A DNA stretch of 35,685 bases from Desulfobacterales bacterium (GTDB taxonomy: Bacteria > Desulfobacterota > Desulfobacteria > Desulfobacterales > SpSt-501): NCBI GenBank assembly GCA_025454255.1, contig JALOOU010000022.1, forward strand, positions 1 through 35,685, given 5' to 3'. The notes beneath the pieces are model-generated. The model did not search any database, was not told the origin of the DNA, and saw only the letters and a list, made by a program, of their open reading frames with translations. Made by a program: the position numbers and the translations under genes. Of this stretch, positions 1 to 6,089 are shown in pieces (position 1 is the stretch's first letter; every line of letters starts with the position of its first letter).

Positions 1-536
1 GGCTGACGGTGCCGGTGACCTACCGCTATCCCCAGCGGATCGACGAGGTGGGCATCGACAACACGGCCGACTGGGCCCGTCGGCACCTGCAGGCGCTTGC
101 GACCAACTACCGGCGCGCGCCTTTTTTCGAGAGCTGTTTCCCGGCGATCGAGGCGCTGCTCCGCCGTCGCTGGGAGAGAATTTCAGAGCTCAACCTCAGC
201 CTGATCGAGTGCGTCCGCGGCATGCTCGGCATTGCGGACAGGCCGGCGGTGCGCGCCTCGGCGCTCAGCGCCGCCGCGGAGCCGACCCAGCGCCTGATCG
301 ACATCTGCCGGGAGCTGGGCGCGGACACCTACCTTGCCGGCGCGGGCGCCGCCGCCTACATGGACGCCGCGCGCTTCGCGCAGAGCGGGGTGCGGCTGCG
401 GGTCCAGGCCTTCGAGCACCCGGTCTACCCCCAGCGCTACGAGGGCTTCACCCCGCAGCTTTCGATCGTGGACCTGATCTTCAACTGCGGGCCGGAGAGC
501 GCCGCGGTGATCCGAGCCGGGAGCCGGCCGGCGTGA
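1..536 (+). CDS. WbqC-like family protein, 5' end cut by window edge
   Basis: This is the C-terminal part of a gene that begins before the window; the frame is open from base 3 and a GTG at base 9 is probably internal. The visible start, L-T-V-P-V, followed by I-D-E-V-G-I-D, W-x-x-x-H and the stretch Y-R-R-A-P-F-F, is the pattern I associate with WbqC-like proteins. These are often found in O-antigen and capsule loci and their biochemical role is poorly defined. The remaining sequence contains L-G-A-D-T-Y-L-A-G-A-G-A and, near the end, the F-x-P-x-L-S-I-V-D-L-I-F-N-C-G block typical of the family C-terminus. About 177 residues remain, so roughly a quarter of a usual protein is missing. A deacetylase and a sugar aminotransferase follow on the same strand, which supports a sugar-modifying role. 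The family call is from memory of the motif pattern. Confidence 0.82.
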   Translation, partial: LTVPVTYRYPQRIDEVGIDNTADWARRHLQALATNYRRAPFFESCFPAIEALLRRRWERISELNLSLIECVRGMLGIADRPAVRASALSAAAEPTQRLIDICRELGADTYLAGAGAAAYMDAARFAQSGVRLRVQAFEHPVYPQRYEGFTPQLSIVDLIFNCGPESAAVIRAGSRPA

Positions 537-591
537 CCCCCTAACGTCGCCCCCCATCCCCCTTCGACCGCGGGGGCGAAGGAGCAGCGCG

Positions 592-1215
592 GTGAAGAAC
601 GTCAACATCCTGGCCATCGGCGCGCACCCGGACGACATCGAATTCGGCTGCGGCGGGTCGCTCGTCAAATACAGCCAGAGAGGCCACCGCCTCTATCTGC
701 TGGTGATGACCGGCGGCGGACTGGGCGCCCCGGCGGAGACGCGCCGAGCGGAGCAGCTCGCCTCGCGGCAGATCCTCGGGGCCGCGGAGATTTTCTGGGG
801 CGGCTACCCCGACACCCACCTCGGTTTAGATGTGGAGATGATCCGGAAGATCGAAAAGGTGATCGGGACGGTGAAGCCGGAATTCATCTTCTGCAGCTTT
901 CCCGACGACACCCACCAGGACCACCGGCACCTGGCCCAGGCGGTGATGTCGGCCACGCGCTACATCCGCAACGTGCTCTTCTACGAGGGCCCCACCACGC
1001 AGAACTTCAACCCGCAGGTCTACGTGGACATATCGGAAACGCTGGAGCGCAAGCTCGAGGCCCTGCGGGCGCACCAGTCCCAGGTGATGAAGACCAACAT
1101 CGAAAACCTCTCCATCATCGAGATGGCCCTCTCGTTCGCCAACTTTCGCGGGTCGCAGGGACGGGTGAGGTTTGCGGAGGCGTTCTGCGCGCTGCGCCTA
1201 TTCATCAACATCTGA
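592..1215 (+). CDS. PIG-L/LmbE family deacetylase
   Basis: A 207-residue protein of the PIG-L family, zinc-dependent enzymes that remove acetyl groups from N-acetylglucosamine-containing sugars or related conjugates. The metal-binding signature A-H-P-D-D is at residues 11-15, followed by I-E-F-G-C-G-G. The second ligand pair appears as D-D-T-H-Q-D-H-R with His108 and His111. The length is normal for a stand-alone family member. The start is GTG at 592, preceded by GAAGGAG at 578-584 with good spacing. It lies 55 bases after the WbqC-like gene and about 120 bases before the aminotransferase, all on one strand, which fits modification of an amino sugar for a surface polysaccharide. The exact substrate cannot be read from the sequence. 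The family assignment is firm; the link to polysaccharide is inference from context. Confidence 0.92.
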   Translation: MKNVNILAIGAHPDDIEFGCGGSLVKYSQRGHRLYLLVMTGGGLGAPAETRRAEQLASRQILGAAEIFWGGYPDTHLGLDVEMIRKIEKVIGTVKPEFIFCSFPDDTHQDHRHLAQAVMSATRYIRNVLFYEGPTTQNFNPQVYVDISETLERKLEALRAHQSQVMKTNIENLSIIEMALSFANFRGSQGRVRFAEAFCALRLFINI

Positions 1216-1266
1216 CGAGGACTTCGGTGAAAGCCCGGAGCCGGCGTTGCGCGGCGCCGCCCGCTC

Positions 1267-1297
1267 GCTGCGGCTGCGCCGAAAGCCGCGTTTCTTG
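1267..1297 (+). terminator. weak hairpin followed by T-rich bases
   Basis: GCGGCT (1270-1275) pairs with AGCCGC (1284-1289) across an 8-base loop and is followed by GTTTCTTGG. It lies between the deacetylase and aminotransferase genes. The stem is short and the T-tract is broken, so it is at best a weak terminator or attenuator. Confidence 0.25.
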
Positions 1298-1338
1298 GTC
1301 GGAGTAGAAGAGAAAGAGCGCAGATTGGGGCTTTTTTT

Positions 1339-2391
1339 ATGGACCCTGCCTTCATCCCGCACTCACGGCCGACGCTGGGCGAGGAGGAGGCCAAGGCCGC
1401 GGCGGCGGCGGTGGCCTCGGGCCAGATCGCCGAGGGGCCCGAGGTCGAGGCCTTCGAGCGCGAGGTCGCCGGCTTCGTGGGGCTGCCGCACGCCGTGGCC
1501 GTCAGCTCCGGGACCGCGGCGCTGCAGCTGGCGCTCACGGCCGTGGGGGCCGGGGCGGGGGATGAGGTCGTGGTGCCGAGCTTCGTCTGCTCCGCGCTGC
1601 TCAATGCCGTGGCCGCCGCCGGTGCGGTGCCGGTGCCGGCGGACGTCGAGCCGGAAACCTTCAACCTCGACCCGGCGGACGTCGCGGGGCGCTTGAGCCC
1701 CCGTACCAAGGCCATCGTCGTGCCCCACATGTTCGGGCTGCCGGCGGACCTCGACCGTCTGGCGGCGCTCGGCGTGCCGCTGATCGAGGACTGCGCCCAG
1801 GCCATCGGGGCCGAGCACCGCGGCCGCGCCGTGGGGTCGGTCGGTCAGGCGGCGATTTTCTCCTTCTATGCCACCAAAATGATGGCCACCGGCGAGGGCG
1901 GCATGGTGGCCACGGGCTCCGCGGCCCTGGCCGCGAACGTGCGCGACGCCAAGAGCTACGACAAGAAACACGACCTCCGGCGGCGCTTCAATTTCAAAAT
2001 GACCGACATCCAAGCCGCGGTCGGACGGGTCCAGCTGCGGCGGCTCTCGGAGTTCATCCGCCGGCGCTGCGCGATCGCCGAACGCTTCCGCGCGGCGCTC
2101 CAGGGGCTTCCGCTCGGGCTGCCGCGGCCGGAGCCCGGCCGCATCTATTTCCGGTTCGTCGTCGACGCCGCGGCCGATGCCGCCGCGCTCCTGCGCCAGG
2201 CCCGCGGCCGGGGAATCGGGTGCGAGCGGCCGGTGCACACCCCGCTGCACCGGCTGCTCGGAATCGAGGGCTTTCCGATGGCCGACGCCGCGTGGCGGCG
2301 GGCGGTCTCCCTGCCGATCTACCCCGCGCTGACGGACGAGGAGGCCGAGCGCATCATCGCGGTCGTCACGGGGTTGCTTCTTCGACAATAG
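1339..2391 (+). CDS. DegT/DnrJ/EryC1/StrS family sugar aminotransferase
   Basis: A 350-residue PLP-dependent aminotransferase of the DegT/DnrJ/EryC1/StrS family, which installs amino groups on keto sugars bound to nucleotides. The N-terminus I-P-H-S-R-P-T-L-G-E-E-E is typical. The S-S-G-T-A-A-L-Q-L-A-L block that contacts the cofactor, the P-S-F-V-C-S-A segment and the E-D-C-A-Q-A-I-G-A stretch are all present. The Schiff-base lysine is Lys180 in F-Y-A-T-K-M-M-A-T-G-E-G-G. The C-terminal C-E-R-P-V-H-T-P-L-H-R and S-L-P-I-Y-P-A-L-T blocks are also family hallmarks. The length is slightly short of the usual 370-390. The ATG at 1339 has only a GGGG run eight bases upstream as a possible ribosome site. 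It sits with WbqC-like and deacetylase genes, so it probably makes an amino sugar for the polysaccharide exported by the next operon. Confidence 0.93.
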   Translation: MDPAFIPHSRPTLGEEEAKAAAAAVASGQIAEGPEVEAFEREVAGFVGLPHAVAVSSGTAALQLALTAVGAGAGDEVVVPSFVCSALLNAVAAAGAVPVPADVEPETFNLDPADVAGRLSPRTKAIVVPHMFGLPADLDRLAALGVPLIEDCAQAIGAEHRGRAVGSVGQAAIFSFYATKMMATGEGGMVATGSAALAANVRDAKSYDKKHDLRRRFNFKMTDIQAAVGRVQLRRLSEFIRRRCAIAERFRAALQGLPLGLPRPEPGRIYFRFVVDAAADAAALLRQARGRGIGCERPVHTPLHRLLGIEGFPMADAAWRRAVSLPIYPALTDEEAERIIAVVTGLLLRQ

Positions 2392-2520
2392 TTTGACTCG
2401 ACCCGCGTCAGGACCCGTTGCGGCAGCGCAAGATCGACCCGCCGCCGCCCATCCCCCCCAGCCGATAAATAAACATTATATCAATATTTTGCACAATCCC
2501 GTCGGGCCATACAGGCTGAA

Positions 2521-2536
2521 TGGTACGGCTTGTGCA
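2521..2536 (+). promoter_or_regulatory. sigma-54 (-24/-12) promoter
   Basis: The sequence TGGTACG-GCTT-GTGCA matches the sigma-54 consensus TGGCACG-N4-TTGCA, with the invariant GG (2522-2523) and GC (2534-2535) at the correct 10-base separation. It precedes the export operon, and the AT-rich DNA upstream would suit bending for an enhancer-binding activator. Expected transcription start is about 2547. Confidence 0.62.
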
Positions 2537-2586
2537 TAAATCCGGCCGTAGTCTAGCGCAGATCTTCGGCAAATTATCTATTCAAT

Positions 2587-2604
2587 GTCCATCAAGGGAT
2601 GGAC
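2587..2604 (+). promoter_or_regulatory. 7-bp perfect inverted repeat in the operon leader
   Basis: GTCCATC (2587-2593) and GATGGAC (2598-2604) are exact inverted repeats around the 4-base loop AAGG. It lies about 40 bases after the predicted sigma-54 start site, so it would form a hairpin in the leader RNA or act as an operator. Confidence 0.4.
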
Positions 2605-2615
2605 GTTAACTAGCG

Positions 2616-2640
2616 GGCAGCGGCGCGCGCCGCCGCTGCC
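2616..2640 (+). promoter_or_regulatory. 10-bp perfect GC hairpin in the operon leader
   Basis: GGCAGCGGCG (2616-2625) and CGCCGCTGCC (2631-2640) are exact inverted repeats around a 5-base loop. No T-tract follows, so it is not a standard terminator. With the hairpin at 2587-2604 it makes the 5' leader strongly structured. Confidence 0.45.
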
Positions 2641-2744
2641 GGGAGCGGCCTGCAGCAGCGCCGACTCCGCGGCCCCGCTGCGGCAGGGCTCGCGCGGAGC
2701 GAAGACTCGGCCTGCATGAAAGGTGCGGATCCGGACCCCCAGCG

Positions 2745-4016
2745 ATGAAAAACAGCAGCCTCGTCCAGAACATCGACACCGGCGATGCCCCCATGGCCCG
2801 GCTGGTCCCCGTAGAGGGCGCGGCCCGCCTTGAGCGGGGGCGCGTGCTGGGCGTCAACGCCGTTCTGTATGTCGCGGTCTGCCTGGCGGGGGGGCTGCTC
2901 CTGACGGCGCCGGCCCGGGCCCTCTTCGCCGCCGCGGGGCTGCGCTGGGCCTACATTCTGGGCATCGCGTTCTGCATCTCCTTCAGCGCGGTGCCGCCGG
3001 CCGCCTGGCTGGCGCGCCGATTAGGGGTCCTCGACGCGCCCGGCGGGCGCAAGCTGCATGCCCGGCCGACCCCGCTGCTCGGCGGGGCCGCGGTCTTCTG
3101 CGGATTCTTGGCCGCGCTGCTGGCCAACGGCATCATGGCCCCCGAGATGCTAACCGTCCTGAGCGCCGCCATGGTCCTTTTCGTCGCCGGGGTCTGCGAC
3201 GACCGGCACGAGGTGTCGGCCGGCATCAAGCTCGTGGTCCAGCTCGTGTGCACCGCGACGGTGATGGCCTCCGGGGTCGTGCTGCGGGTGCTGCCCGAAA
3301 GCCTGGCGCACTGGGCCCTGGCGGGCAACTGGCTGCTGACGCTCGTCTGGGTGGTCGGGATCACCAACGCCATGAATTTTTTCGACGGCATGGACGGGCT
3401 CGCCGCCGGGCTGGGCGCCATCATCGCGTTTTTTCTCGCAGCGGTGGCCTACCAGACCGGTCAGCCGTTTCTGGGCTGGATCGCCCTGGCGGTCATGGGC
3501 GCCTGCCTCGGCTTTCTGCCGTTCAATTTCAGGCGCGGGCAGCCGGCCGGGATCTTCCTGGGAGATGCCGGCAGCACCGTGATCGGCTTCGTGCTCGCCT
3601 GCATCGCGGTCTACGGGGACTGGGCCGACGGACGGCCGCTCGTCTCGCTCGTCTCGCCCCTGCTGATCTTCTGGCTGCTCATTTTCGACATGCTGCACAC
3701 CACCGTCGAGCGCATCGCCACGGGCAAGGTGTCGAGCGTGCGCGCGTGGATCGAATACGCGGGCAAAGACCACCTGCATCACCGCCTGGCGGACGCCCTG
3801 GGGTCCACCCGCGGCAGCGTCATGTTCATCTTCTTGATGGGCATCGGCCTGGGCATCAGCGCGCTGATGCTCCGCTACGTCTCCGACGAGGTCAGCCTGC
3901 TGCTGATCGTGCAGGCTGCGATCCTGGTGGTGCTGGTCACGGTCCTGGAGCGCCGGGGCCGACATCTGCCCGAGATCGGGCGGGCCGGCTCCGAGCGCCT
4001 CCGGCGCACATGGTGA
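2745..4016 (+). CDS. WecA/MraY-type undecaprenyl-phosphate sugar-1-phosphate transferase
   Basis: A 423-residue polytopic membrane enzyme of the MraY/WecA family. It would transfer a sugar-1-phosphate from a UDP-sugar to undecaprenyl phosphate, the first membrane step of polysaccharide repeat-unit synthesis. Visible motifs in order are D-A-P-G-G-R-K-L-H-A-R-P-T-P near residue 98, an Asp-Asp pair in V-C-D-D-R near 150, N-A-M-N-F-F-D-G-M-D-G-L near 210, F-L-G-D-A-G-S-T near 275, and the cytoplasmic H-L-H-H-R loop near 343. These are the substrate and Mg2+-binding elements of the family. About ten hydrophobic segments can be seen. The N-terminus is 25-30 residues longer than usual, so the ATG at 2793 is a possible alternative start; neither start has a strong ribosome site. 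It is the first gene after the sigma-54 promoter, consistent with initiating the polymer handled by the downstream Wza, Wzc and Wzy proteins. Confidence 0.93.
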   Translation: MKNSSLVQNIDTGDAPMARLVPVEGAARLERGRVLGVNAVLYVAVCLAGGLLLTAPARALFAAAGLRWAYILGIAFCISFSAVPPAAWLARRLGVLDAPGGRKLHARPTPLLGGAAVFCGFLAALLANGIMAPEMLTVLSAAMVLFVAGVCDDRHEVSAGIKLVVQLVCTATVMASGVVLRVLPESLAHWALAGNWLLTLVWVVGITNAMNFFDGMDGLAAGLGAIIAFFLAAVAYQTGQPFLGWIALAVMGACLGFLPFNFRRGQPAGIFLGDAGSTVIGFVLACIAVYGDWADGRPLVSLVSPLLIFWLLIFDMLHTTVERIATGKVSSVRAWIEYAGKDHLHHRLADALGSTRGSVMFIFLMGIGLGISALMLRYVSDEVSLLLIVQAAILVVLVTVLERRGRHLPEIGRAGSERLRRTW

Positions 4017-4194
4017 AAAATGTCATGCGGCTGATCCAAATTGCGGCGGTTTTGACCATCCCGGTGAAAGTTTTTTTCAACCGGGGCGATATTCATCACA
4101 CGACCCGCTGGAAACAGCGCCGGCGACTGTTCGTTCATCACGGACGGCGAACCGCGCAAGCGGGCGCGTGCATCAGGGGTTGCGAGGGAGGCTC

Positions 4195-5256
4195 ATGAAA
4201 GAGGCGAAGTTCAGTTTTGCGAAGCTGGCCGCGGCCCAGGCCGCAAGCGGCGCCCGGGCGGCCGCGCCGCAGGCCCTGGCGGCGGTCCGGCCTGCGGGGG
4301 ATCGGCGGCAGCTGCACGCCCAGGTCTGCGCCTGCCTCGCCCGGATCTTCGCCGCCGTGCGCGAACGCAGCGCCTTCACGCTGGAGCCGGCGGCGACCCT
4401 CGTGCGGCGCATGGCGGCGGAGCGGCCGGCGCGCGATGAGCTCTTCGCCGCCGCGCTGCACCTGGACGCGGTCGACCAGTTCGCCGTGCACCACAGCGTG
4501 AACGTGGCGGTGTACGCGATCAAGATGGCCCAGGACCTCGGCTTCGACGCGGAGCGCCAGGTGCAGGTCGGCCTTGCCGGCCTGCTGCACGACGTGGGCA
4601 TCGCCCTGCTCCCGGAGCCCCTGATCTACAAAAAAGAACCGCTCAGCGCCGAGGAGCTGAACCGGCTCCGGGAGCGGCCCAACAGCGCCGCCCGGATCCT
4701 GCAATGCCTCGGGCCGGAGCTGGGTTTCATCGCCGAGTGCGCGGCCCAGGTCTGCGAGCGGATCGACGGCACCGGCTATCCCCGGGGGCTCCGGGCGGAG
4801 GAGATCCACGAGTACGCGCAGATCATCGGTCTGCTCGACCTGTACGAGGCGCTCGTCCACAGCCGGCCCAACCGGGAGAGGCTCAGCTTCTTCGAGGCGG
4901 TCAAATACATCTGCAAGAGCTGCAAGACACAGTTCCAGCGCCGCCACCTCAAATCGCTGCTGCGGGTCTTCACGGTGTTTCCGCTCGACAGCTACGTGCA
5001 GCTGAACTCCGAGGCCGTCGGCAAGGTGGTCGAAACCGTGCCCGACCAGCCCATGCGGCCCAAGCTTCAGATCATTTTGGACTCGCAGCGGCGCGAGGTG
5101 CTGGCCGAAAGGGTCATCGCGCTGAACGAGGCGCCGCTGCTGAACATCGTGCGCGGCCTGGCGGAGAGGGATGTGCGCGAGCTGCGCAAGGGGGCAATGG
5201 TCCCCGGCGGGGCCGAAGGAGCCACCTGCGACACGGTGGAGGCGCCGGTCCTCTGA
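4195..5256 (+). CDS. degenerate HD-GYP domain protein
   Basis: A 353-residue soluble protein with an HD-GYP-like domain over about residues 95-230. The fold signature is kept: His99/His100, His132-Asp133 (L-L-H-D-V-G), D-G-T-G-Y-P at 191-196 and Asp215 in L-L-D-L-Y-E-A-L. Active enzymes hydrolyse cyclic di-GMP. However, the Lys of H-D-x-G-K is Ile136, the His of the H-P motif is Arg161 (R-P-N-S-A-A-R-I-L), and the His-His before E-R-x-D-G is Val186-Cys187. With three metal ligands and the lysine gone it is probably not a normal phosphodiesterase and may instead sense the nucleotide or act as a scaffold. The start at 4195 follows GAGGGAGG; a GTG at 4168 is less likely. It lies inside the export operon, so a regulatory role in polysaccharide output is likely. 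Confidence 0.85.
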   Translation: MKEAKFSFAKLAAAQAASGARAAAPQALAAVRPAGDRRQLHAQVCACLARIFAAVRERSAFTLEPAATLVRRMAAERPARDELFAAALHLDAVDQFAVHHSVNVAVYAIKMAQDLGFDAERQVQVGLAGLLHDVGIALLPEPLIYKKEPLSAEELNRLRERPNSAARILQCLGPELGFIAECAAQVCERIDGTGYPRGLRAEEIHEYAQIIGLLDLYEALVHSRPNRERLSFFEAVKYICKSCKTQFQRRHLKSLLRVFTVFPLDSYVQLNSEAVGKVVETVPDQPMRPKLQIILDSQRREVLAERVIALNEAPLLNIVRGLAERDVRELRKGAMVPGGAEGATCDTVEAPVL

Positions 5257-5286
5257 GCGGACGCGGCGCCGGATGAAAGGTGCGCC

Positions 5287-6087
5287 ATGTATCTCGAACA
5301 CTGGGGTTTCAAACAGCCGCCGTTTGCGAACGTGCCGTCGCGGAGCATGTTCTACCGCTCGCCGCAGCACGAGGAGGCGCTGCGCCGGCTGCTCTACGTC
5401 ATCGAACACCGCAAGGGCGTGGCCATGCTCACTGGGGAGGTCGGCTGCGGCAAGACCACCGTGACCAAGGCGCTGGCCGACCACCTCAACCGCGATCGGG
5501 TGCGGCTGCAGATGATCGCGAACCCCGCGCTGGCCCCGGAGGAGCTGATCAAGGCGATCCTGCTGAAGCTCGGCGGCTCCGCGGCCAACGAATCCAAGAC
5601 CCTGATGCTCGACCAGCTGCAGAAGATCCTGGCCGACAACGCCGCCGCCGGCTTCAGCACCGTGCTCGCCATCGACGAGGCGCATGTCATCGGCAACCGG
5701 GCCACCCTCGATGAGCTGCGCATGCTGCTCAACATCCAGACCGACGATGAGTTCCTGGTGACCCTCATCCTGCTCGGCCAGCCGCCGCTTTTGCGCAACA
5801 TCTCCGAGCTGCAGCCGCTGAAGGAGCGCATTGCCGTCAAGTTCAACCTCGGGCCGCTGGATGCGGTCAACACCATGCGCTACGTGCTCTTCCGGCTGAA
5901 GAGCTCGGGGGCCGGCCGCGGGATCTTCACGCGCGAGGCCGTGCAGGCGATCTTCGACTCCAGCGGGGGCATCCCGCTGCGCATCAACAACCTCTGCGAC
6001 CGCGCGCTGCTGATGGGCGTGATGCACAACGCCGGGCGGGTGGACAGCCGCATCGTGCGCGCGGCCATCGAGGACATCGGAGAGTGA
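5287..6087 (+). CDS. ExeA/GspA-type AAA ATPase of the polysaccharide locus
   Basis: A 266-residue AAA-type ATPase related to ExeA/GspA and to the putative secretion ATPases of exopolysaccharide and PEP-CTERM loci. The N-terminus M-Y-L-E-H-W-G-F-K-Q-P-P-F is the family opening. Walker A is G-E-V-G-C-G-K-T-T near residues 50-58 and Walker B is V-L-A-I-D-E-A-H near 128-135. Further blocks are L-L-G-Q-P-P-L, the E-R-I-A-V-K sensor region and G-G-I-P-L-R-I-N-N-L-C-D-R-A-L near the end. There is no C-terminal peptidoglycan-binding or membrane segment, so it is the short form. The ATG at 5287 lies after AAAGG. It is 30 bases from the HD-GYP gene and 2 bases before the export lipoprotein, so it is in the same operon. 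Its precise job in export is not known to me. Confidence 0.92.
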   Translation: MYLEHWGFKQPPFANVPSRSMFYRSPQHEEALRRLLYVIEHRKGVAMLTGEVGCGKTTVTKALADHLNRDRVRLQMIANPALAPEELIKAILLKLGGSAANESKTLMLDQLQKILADNAAAGFSTVLAIDEAHVIGNRATLDELRMLLNIQTDDEFLVTLILLGQPPLLRNISELQPLKERIAVKFNLGPLDAVNTMRYVLFRLKSSGAGRGIFTREAVQAIFDSSGGIPLRINNLCDRALLMGVMHNAGRVDSRIVRAAIEDIGE

Positions 6088-6089
6088 GA

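Larger units (their letters stand above)
2392..2744 (+). other. non-coding leader/promoter region of the exopolysaccharide operon
   Basis: A 353-base gap without a credible gene. It holds an AT-rich stretch (about 2464-2500), a sigma-54 type promoter (2521-2536), a 7-bp perfect hairpin (2587-2604) and a 10-bp perfect GC hairpin (2616-2640), followed by GC-rich sequence up to the start codon at 2745. An inverted pair TGCACAA (2490-2496) and TTGTGCA (2530-2536) flanks the promoter and could be a regulator site, although its right half overlaps the -12 element. GCCGATAA at 2461-2468 looks like a sigma-28 -10 box but has no matching -35. If transcription starts near 2547, the leader is about 200 bases long. 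Confidence 0.6.

Noticed and set aside
2428..2468. GCCGATAA at 2461-2468 as a fifth sigma-28 promoter
   Set aside because: The -10 box is exact, but no TMAAG lies 14-16 bases upstream; the nearest CAAG is 28 bases away.
4060..4085. Hairpin CCGGT-GAAA/TTTC-ACCGG between the phosphoglycosyltransferase and HD-GYP genes as a terminator
   Set aside because: No T-tract follows the stem, and the downstream genes seem to belong to the same operon.
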